NCBI RefSeq assembly: GCF_016908325.1
Contig: NZ_JAFBDR010000015.1
Location: 1-64,000 of the forward strand
Length of the DNA stretch: 64,000 nucleotides
Origin: Aquibacillus albus
GTDB lineage: Bacteria; Bacillota; Bacilli; Bacillales; Amphibacillaceae
Reading direction: 5' to 3'
This document shows positions 8,757 through 17,150 of the stretch, piece by piece (the first letter of the stretch is position 1; each line of letters starts with the position of its first letter). The notes below the pieces were generated by a model. The model was not told the origin of the DNA, made no database searches, and was given only the letters and a program-made list of their open reading frames with translations. The position numbers and the translations under genes are program-made.

Positions 8757-9959
8757 ATGAAAAAAAATGACAATCTAGCGCTTCATGGTGGTAAACCGGT
8801 AAGGGATTCCTATTTGCCATATGGAAGGCAATGGATTGATGAAGAAGATATAAAAGCAGTTACCAATGTATTAAAAAGTGATTTTATTACAACTGGTCCT
8901 ACAATTTCGCAGTTTGAAAAAGAAGTGGCTGAATTTGTTGGATCTAAATATGCTGTAGCATTCTCTAGTGGAACTGCTGCTTTACATGCTGCTTGCTTTG
9001 CAGCTGGAATCAAAGATAACGATGAAGTGATCACTACACCTATGACTTTTGCAGCAAGCTCGAATTGTATTTTGTATACGGGTGGATCCCCGGTATTTGC
9101 TGATATAAATCCTCAAACTTACAATATATCTCCTGAAGCCATCAAGCCTCTTATAAATGAAAAGACAAAAGCAATTATCACGGTTGATTTTACAGGTCAG
9201 CCAGCTGAGTATGATGAAATTATGTCTCTAGCACAAAAACAGGGGCTTATTGTTATTGATGATGCAGCACATGCATTAGGCGCTACTTACAAAGAAAAAT
9301 ATATAGGCTCTATTGCGGATATGACCATGTTCAGCTTTCATCCAGTCAAACACATCACTACTGGAGAAGGTGGGATGATTACGACAGACAATGAGTTATA
9401 TTATGAAAAATTGCTAGAATTCAGGAGTCATGGAATAACTCGTGATCCTCATAAACTTCAGAATTTTCATGAGCCCTGGTATTACGAAATGCAGGAGTTA
9501 GGATTTAATTATCGGATGACAGATATCCAGGCATCACTAGGGTTAAGTCAACTGAAAAAATTAAAGACATTCCTTACAAAACGGAGAGAGTATGCAACCA
9601 AGTATAATAATGCTTTTAAAAACATGAATGAGATCATCACACCTTTTCAAAAACAAGGCAGTAACTCTAGTTGGCATTTATATATCTTACGATTGAATGT
9701 TCATAAATTGAAAACAAATCGTAACGAAATATTCAAAGCGCTACAAAAGGAAAATATTGGGGTGAATGTTCATTACATCCCCGTTTATTTACATCCTTTT
9801 TATCAACAAATGGGTTATAAAAAAGGTTTATGTCCGCGTGCAGAAAGTGTTTATCAAGAAATCATTACCCTTCCATTGTTTCCTAAAATGTCAGTTGAGG
9901 ACCTCAATGATGTAATAGCTGGAGTGCAAAAAGTAATATCCTATTATTCCATTTATTGA
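8757..9959 (+). CDS. pseC: DegT/DnrJ/EryC1 aminotransferase, PseC-like
   Basis: A PLP-dependent sugar aminotransferase of 400 residues that adds the 4-amino group to a 4-keto-6-deoxy sugar. The start PYGRQWIDEEDIKAV, SSGTAALHAA (about residue 67), IDDAAHALGA (about 165, cofactor Asp) and SFHPVKHITTGEGG (the PLP lysine at about 190) are typical; HPVKHITTGEGG is the PseC form. The ribosome site GAAAGGAA precedes the ATG, 16 bases after the epimerase gene. It is the last gene of the pseG-pseI-epimerase-pseC arm. The N-acetyltransferase PseH needed for the next step is not in this window. Confidence 0.85.
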   Translation: MKKNDNLALHGGKPVRDSYLPYGRQWIDEEDIKAVTNVLKSDFITTGPTISQFEKEVAEFVGSKYAVAFSSGTAALHAACFAAGIKDNDEVITTPMTFAASSNCILYTGGSPVFADINPQTYNISPEAIKPLINEKTKAIITVDFTGQPAEYDEIMSLAQKQGLIVIDDAAHALGATYKEKYIGSIADMTMFSFHPVKHITTGEGGMITTDNELYYEKLLEFRSHGITRDPHKLQNFHEPWYYEMQELGFNYRMTDIQASLGLSQLKKLKTFLTKRREYATKYNNAFKNMNEIITPFQKQGSNSSWHLYILRLNVHKLKTNRNEIFKALQKENIGVNVHYIPVYLHPFYQQMGYKKGLCPRAESVYQEIITLPLFPKMSVEDLNDVIAGVQKVISYYSIY

Positions 9960-10052
9960 GGGTAGTAACTTCAAACACCCTCAGCAACGAGCACATTTTC
10001 ATTACTAATGCTTCATTCTACTATCTTTACCCATTCGATTCTATATAAAAAA

Positions 10053-10061
10053 CATAGAATA
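10053..10061 (+). promoter_or_regulatory. Possible mother-cell-type -10 element
   Basis: CATAGAATA fits the sigma-K/sigma-E -10 pattern CATANNNTA and lies 36 bases before the TTG of the DUF4183 gene. No good matching -35 was found. The divergent DUF4183 gene at 10600-10974 has the related string ATAGAATA (minus strand, 10992-10999) at a similar distance from its start. Confidence 0.35.
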
Positions 10062-10096
10062 TAAGGAGTCCTGAAGAAAGAAAGGAGGTTGTAACT

Positions 10097-10480
10097 TTGG
10101 CACTCCAACTTATGAAACTTCACGTAACAGCTACGACAACTACCGATGTTGTTCCTACACCTGAGAAGTTTTTCTATGTAACAACTGCCCAAACCGATGC
10201 TGGAAGTACGTTGACAATTGATGCAGCTGAATTTTTTGGTGATGATGGTGCTGCCACCACGGAATTACCAGCGTTAGCAACAGATAACAGTTATTTTAAT
10301 GTGTATATTAATGGTGTTTTACAAATGGAAGGAAATGCAACTTATACAGACGGAGCTACAGGAACTGGTTCACTAGCTTTTGATGTTCCAGCAGGTGGAG
10401 ATCCTATCCTAGCTGATACACCAGTTGTATTAGAAGTTGTTAACTATTCTCCCGCTTCAACAACGGATGTTGAAACCTAA
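10097..10480 (+). CDS. DUF4183 domain protein
   Basis: A 127-residue protein starting at TTG after the strong site AAAGGAGG. The C-terminal half with YFNVYINGVLQMEG (about residues 72-85) and the final VVLEVVNYSP is the DUF4183 pattern. It has no signal peptide or membrane segment and is rich in Thr and Ala. DUF4183 proteins are common in spore-formers and the domain also occurs at the ends of collagen-like exosporium proteins, so a spore-surface location is plausible but not shown here. It directly follows the pse arm; a perfect terminator closes it. Confidence 0.75.
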   Translation: MALQLMKLHVTATTTTDVVPTPEKFFYVTTAQTDAGSTLTIDAAEFFGDDGAATTELPALATDNSYFNVYINGVLQMEGNATYTDGATGTGSLAFDVPAGGDPILADTPVVLEVVNYSPASTTDVET

Positions 10481-10496
10481 TAAAGAACATGCAAAG

Positions 10497-10520
10497 AGGG
10501 AGATGGAGTATCTCCCTTTT
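10497..10520 (+). terminator. Rho-independent terminator of the DUF4183 gene
   Basis: AGGGAGAT (10497-10504), loop GGAGT, ATCTCCCT (10510-10517), then a short T run. It closes the plus-strand DUF4183 unit ahead of the convergent second DUF4183 gene. Confidence 0.8.
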
Positions 10521-10599
10521 CTTATGTTTTTTCTAAGCTCTCTGTTTTTAAAATCTGGTTAAATTTTTTCTTATCTTCAATTTCAATCGAGTTTTTCCA

Positions 10600-10974
10600 T
10601 TAGGATTGATAAATGGAAACAAACTGAAGTACAATTGGTACCCCTTTGTTAGGAACATCACTTGTTTTTAAAGTTAAAGAACCTTCTTCTACGTAGTAGG
10701 TATTTGGAGGCTGTAATAACCCATTTATAAAAAGATTAATATACGAAACAGTTTCTGGGTTTAAAATACCATCGCTTCCTAATTCCTTGATTTCATCTTC
10801 ATTTGTATAAACCTTTTTTATACCATCAGATAAAGCCCAATATTGATAAGTATATGCTTTTAAAGCTTCCTTTTTACTGCGAAGAGGGATTGTGATGTTA
10901 TAGGTTTGTGTTGAGTTTACCCAATCATACACTCTTTTAGTAGAAATTTTATGTTTATTGTTTTTATTTCCCAT
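10600..10974 (-). CDS. DUF4183 domain protein
   Basis: A 124-residue protein. The GTG at 10983 gives three more residues, but AAGGTGAT stands just before the ATG at 10974, which is therefore preferred (MGNKNNKHK). The first 45 residues are basic; the C-terminal part has [25 protein letters not shown] and ends [11 protein letters not shown], the same layout as the convergent neighbour (VYINGVLQ and VVLEVVNYSP). The two are clearly diverged members of one family rather than a recent duplication. A spore-surface role is inferred only from the family and the neighbouring glycan genes. Confidence 0.7.
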   Translation of the reverse strand: MGNKNNKHKISTKRVYDWVNSTQTYNITIPLRSKKEALKAYTYQYWALSDGIKKVYTNEDEIKELGSDGILNPETVSYINLFINGLLQPPNTYYVEEGSLTLKTSDVPNKGVPIVLQFVSIYQS

Positions 10975-11150
10975 AAAAATCACCTTCGTTTTATTCTATA
11001 GTAATAGCAATATTGCAATTATCGTCTTATATTAATAGGATATTTTTGTATTACTAAAGGGGTTCATTTAATCCGTGTTTTTTTATAGATTCCGCAATCT
11101 CCCATAATTAAAGAACAATTCTGGAGCTTTACATAGGTTGAGGTTAAAAC

Positions 11151-11183
11151 AAAAAATCACCGAAAAAACTTCGGTGATTTTTA
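11151..11183 (-). terminator. Terminator of the aap operon
   Basis: A 12-13 bp stem AAAATCACCGAA / TTCGGTGATTTT closes directly beyond the stop of the aapP gene (11190). Flanking A and T runs make it able to act in both directions. Confidence 0.85.
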
Positions 11184-11189
11184 TCCATT

Positions 11190-11951
11190 TTATAAAATTT
11201 GCGATAAGAATAGCTTTGTTCGATCATGTTTTGGATTGTCGAATAATTCTTCTGGTGTTCCAGTTTCGATGATTTCTCCTTCGTCAAACAATACAATGCG
11301 ATCAGCAACTTCACGCGCAAACCCCATTTCGTGTGTGACACAAAGCATTGTCATCCCTGAACGCGCAAGTTCTTTCATAACATCTAATACTTCTTTAATC
11401 ATTTCCGGGTCTAGGGCGGAGGTTGGCTCATCAAACAACATAATTTCTGGTTGCATAGCAAGTGCTCGGGCTATCGCTACACGTTGTTGTTGTCCCCCGG
11501 ATAATTGTCCAGGATACTTGTCAGCCTGTTCAGGAATGCCTACACGTTCTAATAGCTCTAAAGCAATCTTTTCTGCTTCTGCTTTCGGTTTTTTTCTTAC
11601 CCAAATAGGGGCAAGTGTGATGTTTTTCAAAATAGTCATATGCGGAAATAGGTTAAATTGCTGGAACACCATTCCTGTTTCCTTTCGAATAGCTTCAATG
11701 TCCTTAATATCATGGGATAAATTAATTCCATCAATAACAATATCACCTTTTTGAACTTCTTCTAGTCCGTTAATTGTTCGAATAAAGGTCGATTTACCAG
11801 ATCCCGATGGACCTAAAATTACAAGAACTTCACCTTTTTTAACGGTTAAGGAAACATCCTTAAGCACGTGAAGGTCACCAAACCATTTATTTACTCCGTT
11901 ACAAACAATTATTTCTTTTCCTTCTTCTTTTGCAATATTTGCTTCTGCCAT
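11190..11951 (-). CDS. aapP: Amino acid ABC transporter, ATP-binding protein
   Basis: The ATPase of a polar amino acid importer, 253 residues. Walker A GPSGSGKS is at residues 47-54, the Q-loop lies in [12 protein letters not shown], the signature LSGGQQQR near 150, Walker [13 protein letters not shown] near 170 and the switch histidine in CVTHEMGFA. It is the last gene of aapJ-Q-M-P. The sequence is equally close to GlnQ-type ATPases; the symbol aapP follows the two large permeases next to it. Confidence 0.85.
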   Translation of the reverse strand: MAEANIAKEEGKEIIVCNGVNKWFGDLHVLKDVSLTVKKGEVLVILGPSGSGKSTFIRTINGLEEVQKGDIVIDGINLSHDIKDIEAIRKETGMVFQQFNLFPHMTILKNITLAPIWVRKKPKAEAEKIALELLERVGIPEQADKYPGQLSGGQQQRVAIARALAMQPEIMLFDEPTSALDPEMIKEVLDVMKELARSGMTMLCVTHEMGFAREVADRIVLFDEGEIIETGTPEELFDNPKHDRTKLFLSQIL

Positions 11952-11981
11952 TTAAGATACCTCCTCGAAAATAACCAATTT

Positions 11982-13187
11982 TTATCTTTCACCGACACCG
12001 AGTGATTTTTCCATACGACGACTAGCGTAAGACATAGAATAAGCGATGACCCAGTAGAGGAGAGCAATATACATATAAACTTCCATTTGTCTACCGAGGA
12101 AATCAGGGTTTGATATAACGGTCTGAGCAATACCTAATAAATCAATTAATCCAACGATAGCAACTAGGGAAGTATCCTTGAACATTGAAATACTTTGACC
12201 AACAATAGCTGGTATGATTGCTCTTAAAGCTTGTGGCATGATGATAAACGTCATCGCTTGAGGGCCATTTAGACCGATTGCTTTTGCAGCTTCGAATTGA
12301 CCACTAGGAATGGATTGTAGTCCACCACGAACGTTTTCGGCCATATATGCTGCTGTAAATAATGTTGCACCGATCATGACTCGGAGTACGTTGTTTATTT
12401 CAAGCCCCTCCGGTAAGAATAAAGGAATCATTAACTGTGCCATAAAGAAAACGGTAATAAGCGGCACACCACGAATGATTTCGATATAAGCAATACAGAA
12501 ATACTTTACGATAGGTAAGTTACTCGTTCGGCCTAATGCTAAAAGAATACCGATTGGAAAGGATACGACAATTGCTACGACCGAAATAAGTAGGGTAAGC
12601 AATAATCCTCCCCACACATTTGTTTTTACTGTTGAAAACACACCAAAACCATTAAGTAAGAAAATGGTGAAGGGAAAGGATAAAAACCAACCGGCAATCG
12701 TAATGATTTTGTTTTTAGGAATGAATGGTGCAAGAAAATATCCGAATACCACAATCCCGATATTTATACCCAACCACATTTTCGCTGTACCAGAAGTGAA
12801 GGGAACTAGCATGTGAATCAACAGGATAACAGAAAGTAAAACGGACATATGGCGGGCTGTACCTTTCCATATTCCCGCGGATAAACCAAATAATAAAGAT
12901 ACAACTCCGAGACAACTCCAAACTCTCCAAATTTCTGCCTTCGTATATTGTCCTACCATAAATAGGCGATAGTTTTCACTAATAACGGACCACTGTGCAC
13001 TGATAAATACAAAGGAAAATACCCCTTTAACAATATAGAACAACGCAATTACCGAAATAATTGTCAAAATAGAGTTATACCAATTGCTAAAAAGGTTCTT
13101 TTTCAACCAGCCAAAGACCCCGAGGCTAGACTTAGGAGGCTCTATTGTTTTTTCTAAGCTTTGATCTGTGTTTAGATTTGTGTTCAT
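11982..13187 (-). CDS. aapM: General L-amino acid ABC transporter permease
   Basis: A 401-residue membrane protein with several hydrophobic segments before the conserved permease part. The C-terminal 220 residues hold the HisM-type region starting GGLLLTLLISVVAIVVSFPIG, and the EAA loop EAAKAIGLNGPQAMTFIIMPQALRAIIPAI (about residues 296-325) that docks the ATPase. The long N-terminal extension, compared with about 220 residues for ordinary GlnP-type permeases, is characteristic of AapM/BztC. It would form a heterodimer with AapQ upstream. Eight bases separate the two genes. Confidence 0.85.
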   Translation of the reverse strand: MNTNLNTDQSLEKTIEPPKSSLGVFGWLKKNLFSNWYNSILTIISVIALFYIVKGVFSFVFISAQWSVISENYRLFMVGQYTKAEIWRVWSCLGVVSLLFGLSAGIWKGTARHMSVLLSVILLIHMLVPFTSGTAKMWLGINIGIVVFGYFLAPFIPKNKIITIAGWFLSFPFTIFLLNGFGVFSTVKTNVWGGLLLTLLISVVAIVVSFPIGILLALGRTSNLPIVKYFCIAYIEIIRGVPLITVFFMAQLMIPLFLPEGLEINNVLRVMIGATLFTAAYMAENVRGGLQSIPSGQFEAAKAIGLNGPQAMTFIIMPQALRAIIPAIVGQSISMFKDTSLVAIVGLIDLLGIAQTVISNPDFLGRQMEVYMYIALLYWVIAYSMSYASRRMEKSLGVGER

Positions 13188-13194
13188 GCTATGA

Positions 13195-14367
13195 TCACCT
13201 CTCTACTATTTGGGATTTTTTGTTGAATATGTTCATAAATAATGAAGTTAATAGACTTAAAGTAAGATATACGAGTATCATAATTAAAATCATCTCAACG
13301 GCATGTCCAGTTTGATTTAATGTTGTATTACCTACACTGACTAAATCTGCATATCCTACCGCAACTGCCAAACTAGAGTTTTTCGTTAAGTTAAGATATT
13401 GACTAGTTACAGGAGGGATGATGATACGAATTGCTTGCGGGAAAACAACTAACCGCATTGTTGTCGAATTTTTAAGGCCTAGCGCTTTTGCAGCTTCTTT
13501 TTGTCCTTTAGATACAGATAAAATACCAGCACGGACAATTTCAGCTATATATGTAGCTGTGTAAGCCGTCAAACCAATAAGAATCGCTAAAAATTCAGGT
13601 GTTACGGTATGACCGCCCTCAAAGTTAAAGTTTCCAAGGACTGGATAAGTCATATCAACTGGTCCTTGTTGGGTGAAAACAAATGCTAAAATTAAGGCGG
13701 TAATAAATGATCCAATGGCCCATACAAACGGATATTTTCTTTCACCAGTTTTTACTTGAGTATTTAGTCTTGTCTTCCAAAAGATTATTGCTGCAATAAT
13801 GCCTATGATAAAAAGTAGCGACCATATAAGAGATCCGGAATGTAATTCAAACCAGGGAATAGCTGCGCCACGGTTGCTTAGGTACATCGGTCCAATCTCA
13901 AAGGCTTCTTTTACTTGAGGGAATTTTAAAAATACAGCAAAGTACCAGATGAAAATTTGTACTAGTAAAGGGGTATTACGAAAGATTTCAATATATAGTC
14001 CTGCAATCTTTTGGACTAACCAGTTGTTGGATAGACGTGCAATACCAACAAAGATACCAATAATCGTTGCAAGAATAATACCTATGACAGATACTTTAAT
14101 TGTGTTTAGTACACCAACCATAACTGCTCGACCATACGTATCAGTAGGTTGATAATCAATTAATGATTCTGAAATATTAAACGAAGCAGTACTTCCTAAA
14201 AAGCCTAATCCTAACTCAATTCCAATTCTCTCTAATCCAGCAATGGCATTATTGATTAAATATCCACCTACAATGAGAACGATTAGGACAAAGATTATTT
14301 GTAACATAATTGGAATGATGCGATTATCTCTCCAAAATGGTGTGGAAACCTTGTTTTGCTTAGCCAC
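13195..14367 (-). CDS. aapQ: General L-amino acid ABC transporter permease
   Basis: A 390-residue inner-membrane permease paired with AapM. It contains GVLNTIKVSVIGIILATIIG, the typical start of a HisM-type domain, a long insertion of extra membrane segments in the middle (GSLIWSLLFIIGIIAAIIFWK), and the EAA loop EAAKALGLKNSTTMRLVVFPQAIR (about residues 285-308). This split permease domain is typical of AapQ/BztB. The GTG at 14367 is preferred over 14376 because AGAGGTGA stands 6 bases before it. A hairpin separates it from aapJ. Confidence 0.85.
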   Translation of the reverse strand: MAKQNKVSTPFWRDNRIIPIMLQIIFVLIVLIVGGYLINNAIAGLERIGIELGLGFLGSTASFNISESLIDYQPTDTYGRAVMVGVLNTIKVSVIGIILATIIGIFVGIARLSNNWLVQKIAGLYIEIFRNTPLLVQIFIWYFAVFLKFPQVKEAFEIGPMYLSNRGAAIPWFELHSGSLIWSLLFIIGIIAAIIFWKTRLNTQVKTGERKYPFVWAIGSFITALILAFVFTQQGPVDMTYPVLGNFNFEGGHTVTPEFLAILIGLTAYTATYIAEIVRAGILSVSKGQKEAAKALGLKNSTTMRLVVFPQAIRIIIPPVTSQYLNLTKNSSLAVAVGYADLVSVGNTTLNQTGHAVEMILIMILVYLTLSLLTSLFMNIFNKKSQIVER

Positions 14368-14440
14368 TATTCTCACCTCTCATCTAAAAACGACTACTTA
14401 ATTCTACATAACTTTTAATCGATTGAATTTTAAATAGGTA

Positions 14441-14478
14441 AAGGACCTGCCCAATACCAGCAGGACGAGCAGGTCCTT
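14441..14478 (-). terminator. Intercistronic hairpin between aapJ and aapQ
   Basis: AAGGACCTGC (14441-14450) and GCAGGTCCTT (14469-14478) form a perfect 10-bp stem in the aapJ-aapQ gap. On the transcribed strand no U run follows, so it looks less like a full terminator than a processing or partial-termination element that would leave more aapJ message than permease message, a common design for binding-protein operons. Confidence 0.65.
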
Positions 14479-14503
14479 CAATATTATTACAATGAATTAT
14501 ACA

Positions 14504-15643
14504 TTAACGGAACGGTGGAGAATATAAAAGTCCTCCGTTAGTCCAGTTTTCATTTAGACCTCTTTCAAGATCAAATACTGTATTAGGACCTAAATGACGG
14601 TTGTAAATCTCTTCATAGTTACCAACATGCTTAATTACTCTGTAAGCAAAATCGTTTGGTAATCCCATCATTGATCCTAATTCACCTTCAACACCTAGGA
14701 AACGACGAACTACTGGATCTTCACTGTCCATGAAATCATCAATGTTTTCAGAAGTAATCCCTAGCTCCTCTGCTTCAATTGTTGCGAAAGTTACCCACTT
14801 AACAATATTGAACCATTGGTCATCCCCTTGTCTAACAGTTGGTCCAAGTGGTTCTTTTGATAAAGCTTCGTTTAGAATTTTATGTTGATCTGGTTCAGAC
14901 AAAGTTGCTTGTCTTGATACTAGACCTGATTTATCTGTTGTCCAAGCATCGACAGTACCAGCTTCATATGCAGCAACTAGCGCGTCACTGTCATCAAAAA
15001 CAACTTGTTCGTACTCAATTCCTAGTTTACGGAATTGGTCAGCTAGGTTAAGCTCTGTAGTTGTACCAGTTTCTACACCGATACGAGCACCAGCTAAGTC
15101 TTCTAACGCTTCAATTCCACTATCTCTACGTACCATAATCCCTTGGCCATCGTAGAAAGTAGTAGGAGCGAAGTTTGTACCTAATTCAGTGTCACGCGTG
15201 GTTGTCCATGTCGTGTTACGAATTAATACATCAACTTCACCTGTTTGTAGAGCTGTAAAACGCTCTTGCGCAGATAAAGGACGAACTTCAATTGCTTCAG
15301 GATCGTCAAAGATTGCAGCAGCAATAGCTTTACCAAAATCAATATCAAATCCTTCATATTCCCCATCAGAGTTTACATATCCGAATCCTGGCAACTGGCT
15401 GTTACCGCCAAGAACAAGATTTCCTCTATCTTGAACTGTAGCTAAGGTTGAATCTGAGTCTGATGAACTTCCTTCATCTCCTGATGATGTTTCTTCACTA
15501 CCACCATCATCAGTGGAACTTTCTTCTTCTGTTTCACCTGAATCGTCTGACCCAGCTTCCTCAGAAGTACATCCGGCTAATAGTAAACCGAATAGTAGAA
15601 AAAGACTTGCCAGAAAAATAGATAATGAATTTTTCTTTTGCAT
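14504..15643 (-). CDS. aapJ: General L-amino acid ABC transporter, substrate-binding lipoprotein
   Basis: A 379-residue extracellular solute-binding protein. Residues 1-25 are a lipoprotein signal with lipobox LAGC, followed by a very acidic Ser/Asp/Glu/Gly linker (about residues 26-65) that lifts the domain off the membrane. The domain (TLATVQDRGNLVLGG onward) contains DIDFGKAIAAAIF, and ARIGVETGTTTELNLADQ, the AapJ/BztA pattern; the C-terminus with YEEIYNRHLGP fits too. It is the first gene of the operon, with promoter and palindrome 110 bases upstream. Aap systems are best known from Rhizobium and other Proteobacteria. Confidence 0.88.
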   Translation of the reverse strand: MQKKNSLSIFLASLFLLFGLLLAGCTSEEAGSDDSGETEEESSTDDGGSEETSSGDEGSSSDSDSTLATVQDRGNLVLGGNSQLPGFGYVNSDGEYEGFDIDFGKAIAAAIFDDPEAIEVRPLSAQERFTALQTGEVDVLIRNTTWTTTRDTELGTNFAPTTFYDGQGIMVRRDSGIEALEDLAGARIGVETGTTTELNLADQFRKLGIEYEQVVFDDSDALVAAYEAGTVDAWTTDKSGLVSRQATLSEPDQHKILNEALSKEPLGPTVRQGDDQWFNIVKWVTFATIEAEELGITSENIDDFMDSEDPVVRRFLGVEGELGSMMGLPNDFAYRVIKHVGNYEEIYNRHLGPNTVFDLERGLNENWTNGGLLYSPPFR

Positions 15644-15731
15644 GAAAGTAACTCCCCCTTTTGTTTTTTAGCTCTATGTAAATGAAATAGAACTTAACGA
15701 AATTATGTAACTAAACCTAACATAAAGAATA

Positions 15732-15754
15732 ATCAAAATTGTTTGAATTTTGAT
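15732..15754. promoter_or_regulatory. Palindrome at the predicted aapJ transcription start
   Basis: ATCAAAATT, a 5-base gap and AATTTTGAT form a perfect 9-bp inverted repeat. It begins about 7 bases past the predicted -10 element (15762-15767) on the minus strand, so it covers roughly +1 to +23. That is where a repressor operator would sit. The cognate regulator is not identifiable here. Confidence 0.55.
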
Positions 15755-15761
15755 AGTACTT

Positions 15762-15791
15762 ATTATAATCGCACTCATGGCAATATTTCAA
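15762..15791 (-). promoter_or_regulatory. Sigma-A promoter of aapJQMP
   Basis: On the minus strand TTGAAA (15786-15791) and a perfect TATAAT (15762-15767) are 18 bases apart, giving a 5' leader of about 110 bases before aapJ. Confidence 0.75.
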
Positions 15792-16060
15792 GACATTTAT
15801 ACAAATTTTAGAAATTATTTTGGGAAAATGTGTAATTTTCGCCAACGTTCGCGTATTTTTTTACTTATCATTTTGTTAAATTAGTTAACAAGAAGATGAT
15901 TGTTTTTCTAATGCTGACTAGGGTGGAGGGAAGTAGAAATCAAAGGAAGAGTGTTCCTAGATATAGTGGAAGTTTTCATGTAGAAAAAACGAAAAATTAC
16001 ATAAAGGAGCACTGTCTTGGTAATGATAAGAAAAACTAGTTAAAAATAGAGGTGAAAGGG
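15792..16060. other. Intergenic region between aapJ and a small secreted protein gene
   Basis: Apart from the aapJ control elements to the left, this AT-rich stretch shows no supportable gene. It must contain the promoter of the plus-strand gene at 16061, but no clear element could be picked out. Confidence 0.4.
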
Positions 16061-16390
16061 TTGAAAAAATTACTTGTACTGGTTTTGGTGATCGGGTTTG
16101 CTTTGTGCAATGTTACATATAGTGAAGTGAGTGCATCTGATCGTATTAATAACGAAGTGAAAGATGAAGAGGGGGAGAAACAGCACAATTGGAAGAAAAC
16201 AGGCTCTGAATTCGAGATGATTCCAGCTGATACGCATGAATACACCGTTTGGCACAATTTTATTAAAAAGAAGCGAAAGTGTGATATTACGTATAAGGTT
16301 ATGACAGAGGTGTGGTATTGTGAAATTCATCACCATACAAAAACCGAGGTTTCATTAGAAGAGACTATTCATAGCCATGAGCATTCTTAA
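16061..16390 (+). CDS. Small secreted His-rich protein, unknown function
   Basis: A 109-residue protein starting at TTG 16061, chosen because AGAGGTGAAAGGG precedes it; GTG at 16052 would sit on the ribosome site. MKKLLVLVLVIGFALCNVTYSEVSA is a signal peptide with a likely cut after VSA. The mature part is charged and has two cysteines (KKRKCDITYK and WYCEIHHH) and a His-rich tail ending HSHEHS. Histidines and cysteines could bind metal, or the cysteines could form a disulfide; both are guesses. It stands alone, closed by a strong terminator shared with leuD. No family is recognised. Confidence 0.5.
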   Translation: MKKLLVLVLVIGFALCNVTYSEVSASDRINNEVKDEEGEKQHNWKKTGSEFEMIPADTHEYTVWHNFIKKKRKCDITYKVMTEVWYCEIHHHTKTEVSLEETIHSHEHS

Positions 16391-16457
16391 AGGTTAAAGG
16401 AATGGAGAAGGAGAATTTTTTGCGCATAAATTGTTGATCTCAAATCTCAATACAAAA

Positions 16458-16496
16458 CACGTGAATTCAACTGATGAATTCACGTGCGTTTTTTTC
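16458..16496. terminator. Bidirectional terminator between the secreted protein gene and leuD
   Basis: A perfect 12-bp stem, CACGTGAATTCA (16458-16469) and TGAATTCACGTG (16475-16486), has a T run on the plus side and TTTTGT on the minus side. It ends both the plus-strand gene and the leftward ilv-leu operon. Confidence 0.85.
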
Positions 16497-16500
16497 TTTA

Positions 16501-17091
16501 TTAGAAAACTTGTCTTTGGTCTTCAAATTGATCAATTTTACTTTCATGTGTTAATGTTACTGCGATTTCATCCCAACCATTCAGAAGCATTTCTCTTTGA
16601 TATTCTGGCAGATCAAAGGATGCTTCAAAGTCATTGGAATCGTAAACGCGTTTGTTTTCTAAATCAACGTGAATACGATAGCCAGATGTTTCTGCATTTT
16701 CCATTAAAACCTGTACTTTTTCCTCTGGAAGGACAACAGGTAATATCCCATTTTTAGTACAGTTGTTATAAAAGATGTCCGCAAAGCTAGGAGCGATCAC
16801 TACTTTAAAACCGAAGTCTTGAAGTGCCCATGGTGCATGCTCTCGAGAGGAACCACAACCGAAATTCTCGCCGGCAACCAAAATAGAAGCATCTTTGTAT
16901 TGTGGTTTGTTTAAAGAGAAATCCTCACGTGGTTCACCATCGTTATTAAAACGCCAATTAAAAAACAAGAACTGACCGAATCCCTGTCTTGAAATTCTTT
17001 TTAGAAACTGTTTAGGGATAATTTGGTCTGTGTCGATATTTGATCTATTTAGTGGGTAAACAAGCCCCTCGTGTACGCGTATAGGTTCCAT
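16501..17091 (-). CDS. leuD: 3-isopropylmalate dehydratase small subunit
   Basis: LeuD pairs with LeuC to isomerise 2-isopropylmalate to 3-isopropylmalate in leucine synthesis. The 196-residue protein has the family start RVHEGLVYPLNRSNIDTDQIIPKQFLKRI, ILVAGENFGCGSSREHAPWAL (about residues 70-90, the swivel-domain substrate loop) and IAPSFADIFYNNCTKNGILP. Length is normal. It is the last gene of the ilvBNC-leuABCD operon. Confidence 0.95.
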   Translation of the reverse strand: MEPIRVHEGLVYPLNRSNIDTDQIIPKQFLKRISRQGFGQFLFFNWRFNNDGEPREDFSLNKPQYKDASILVAGENFGCGSSREHAPWALQDFGFKVVIAPSFADIFYNNCTKNGILPVVLPEEKVQVLMENAETSGYRIHVDLENKRVYDSNDFEASFDLPEYQREMLLNGWDEIAVTLTHESKIDQFEDQRQVF

Positions 17092-17150
17092 TATTTATAC
17101 CCTCCTTCAATAAAAGGTTCAAGGAAATGTTGTGTATTAAGTTTTTCTAA

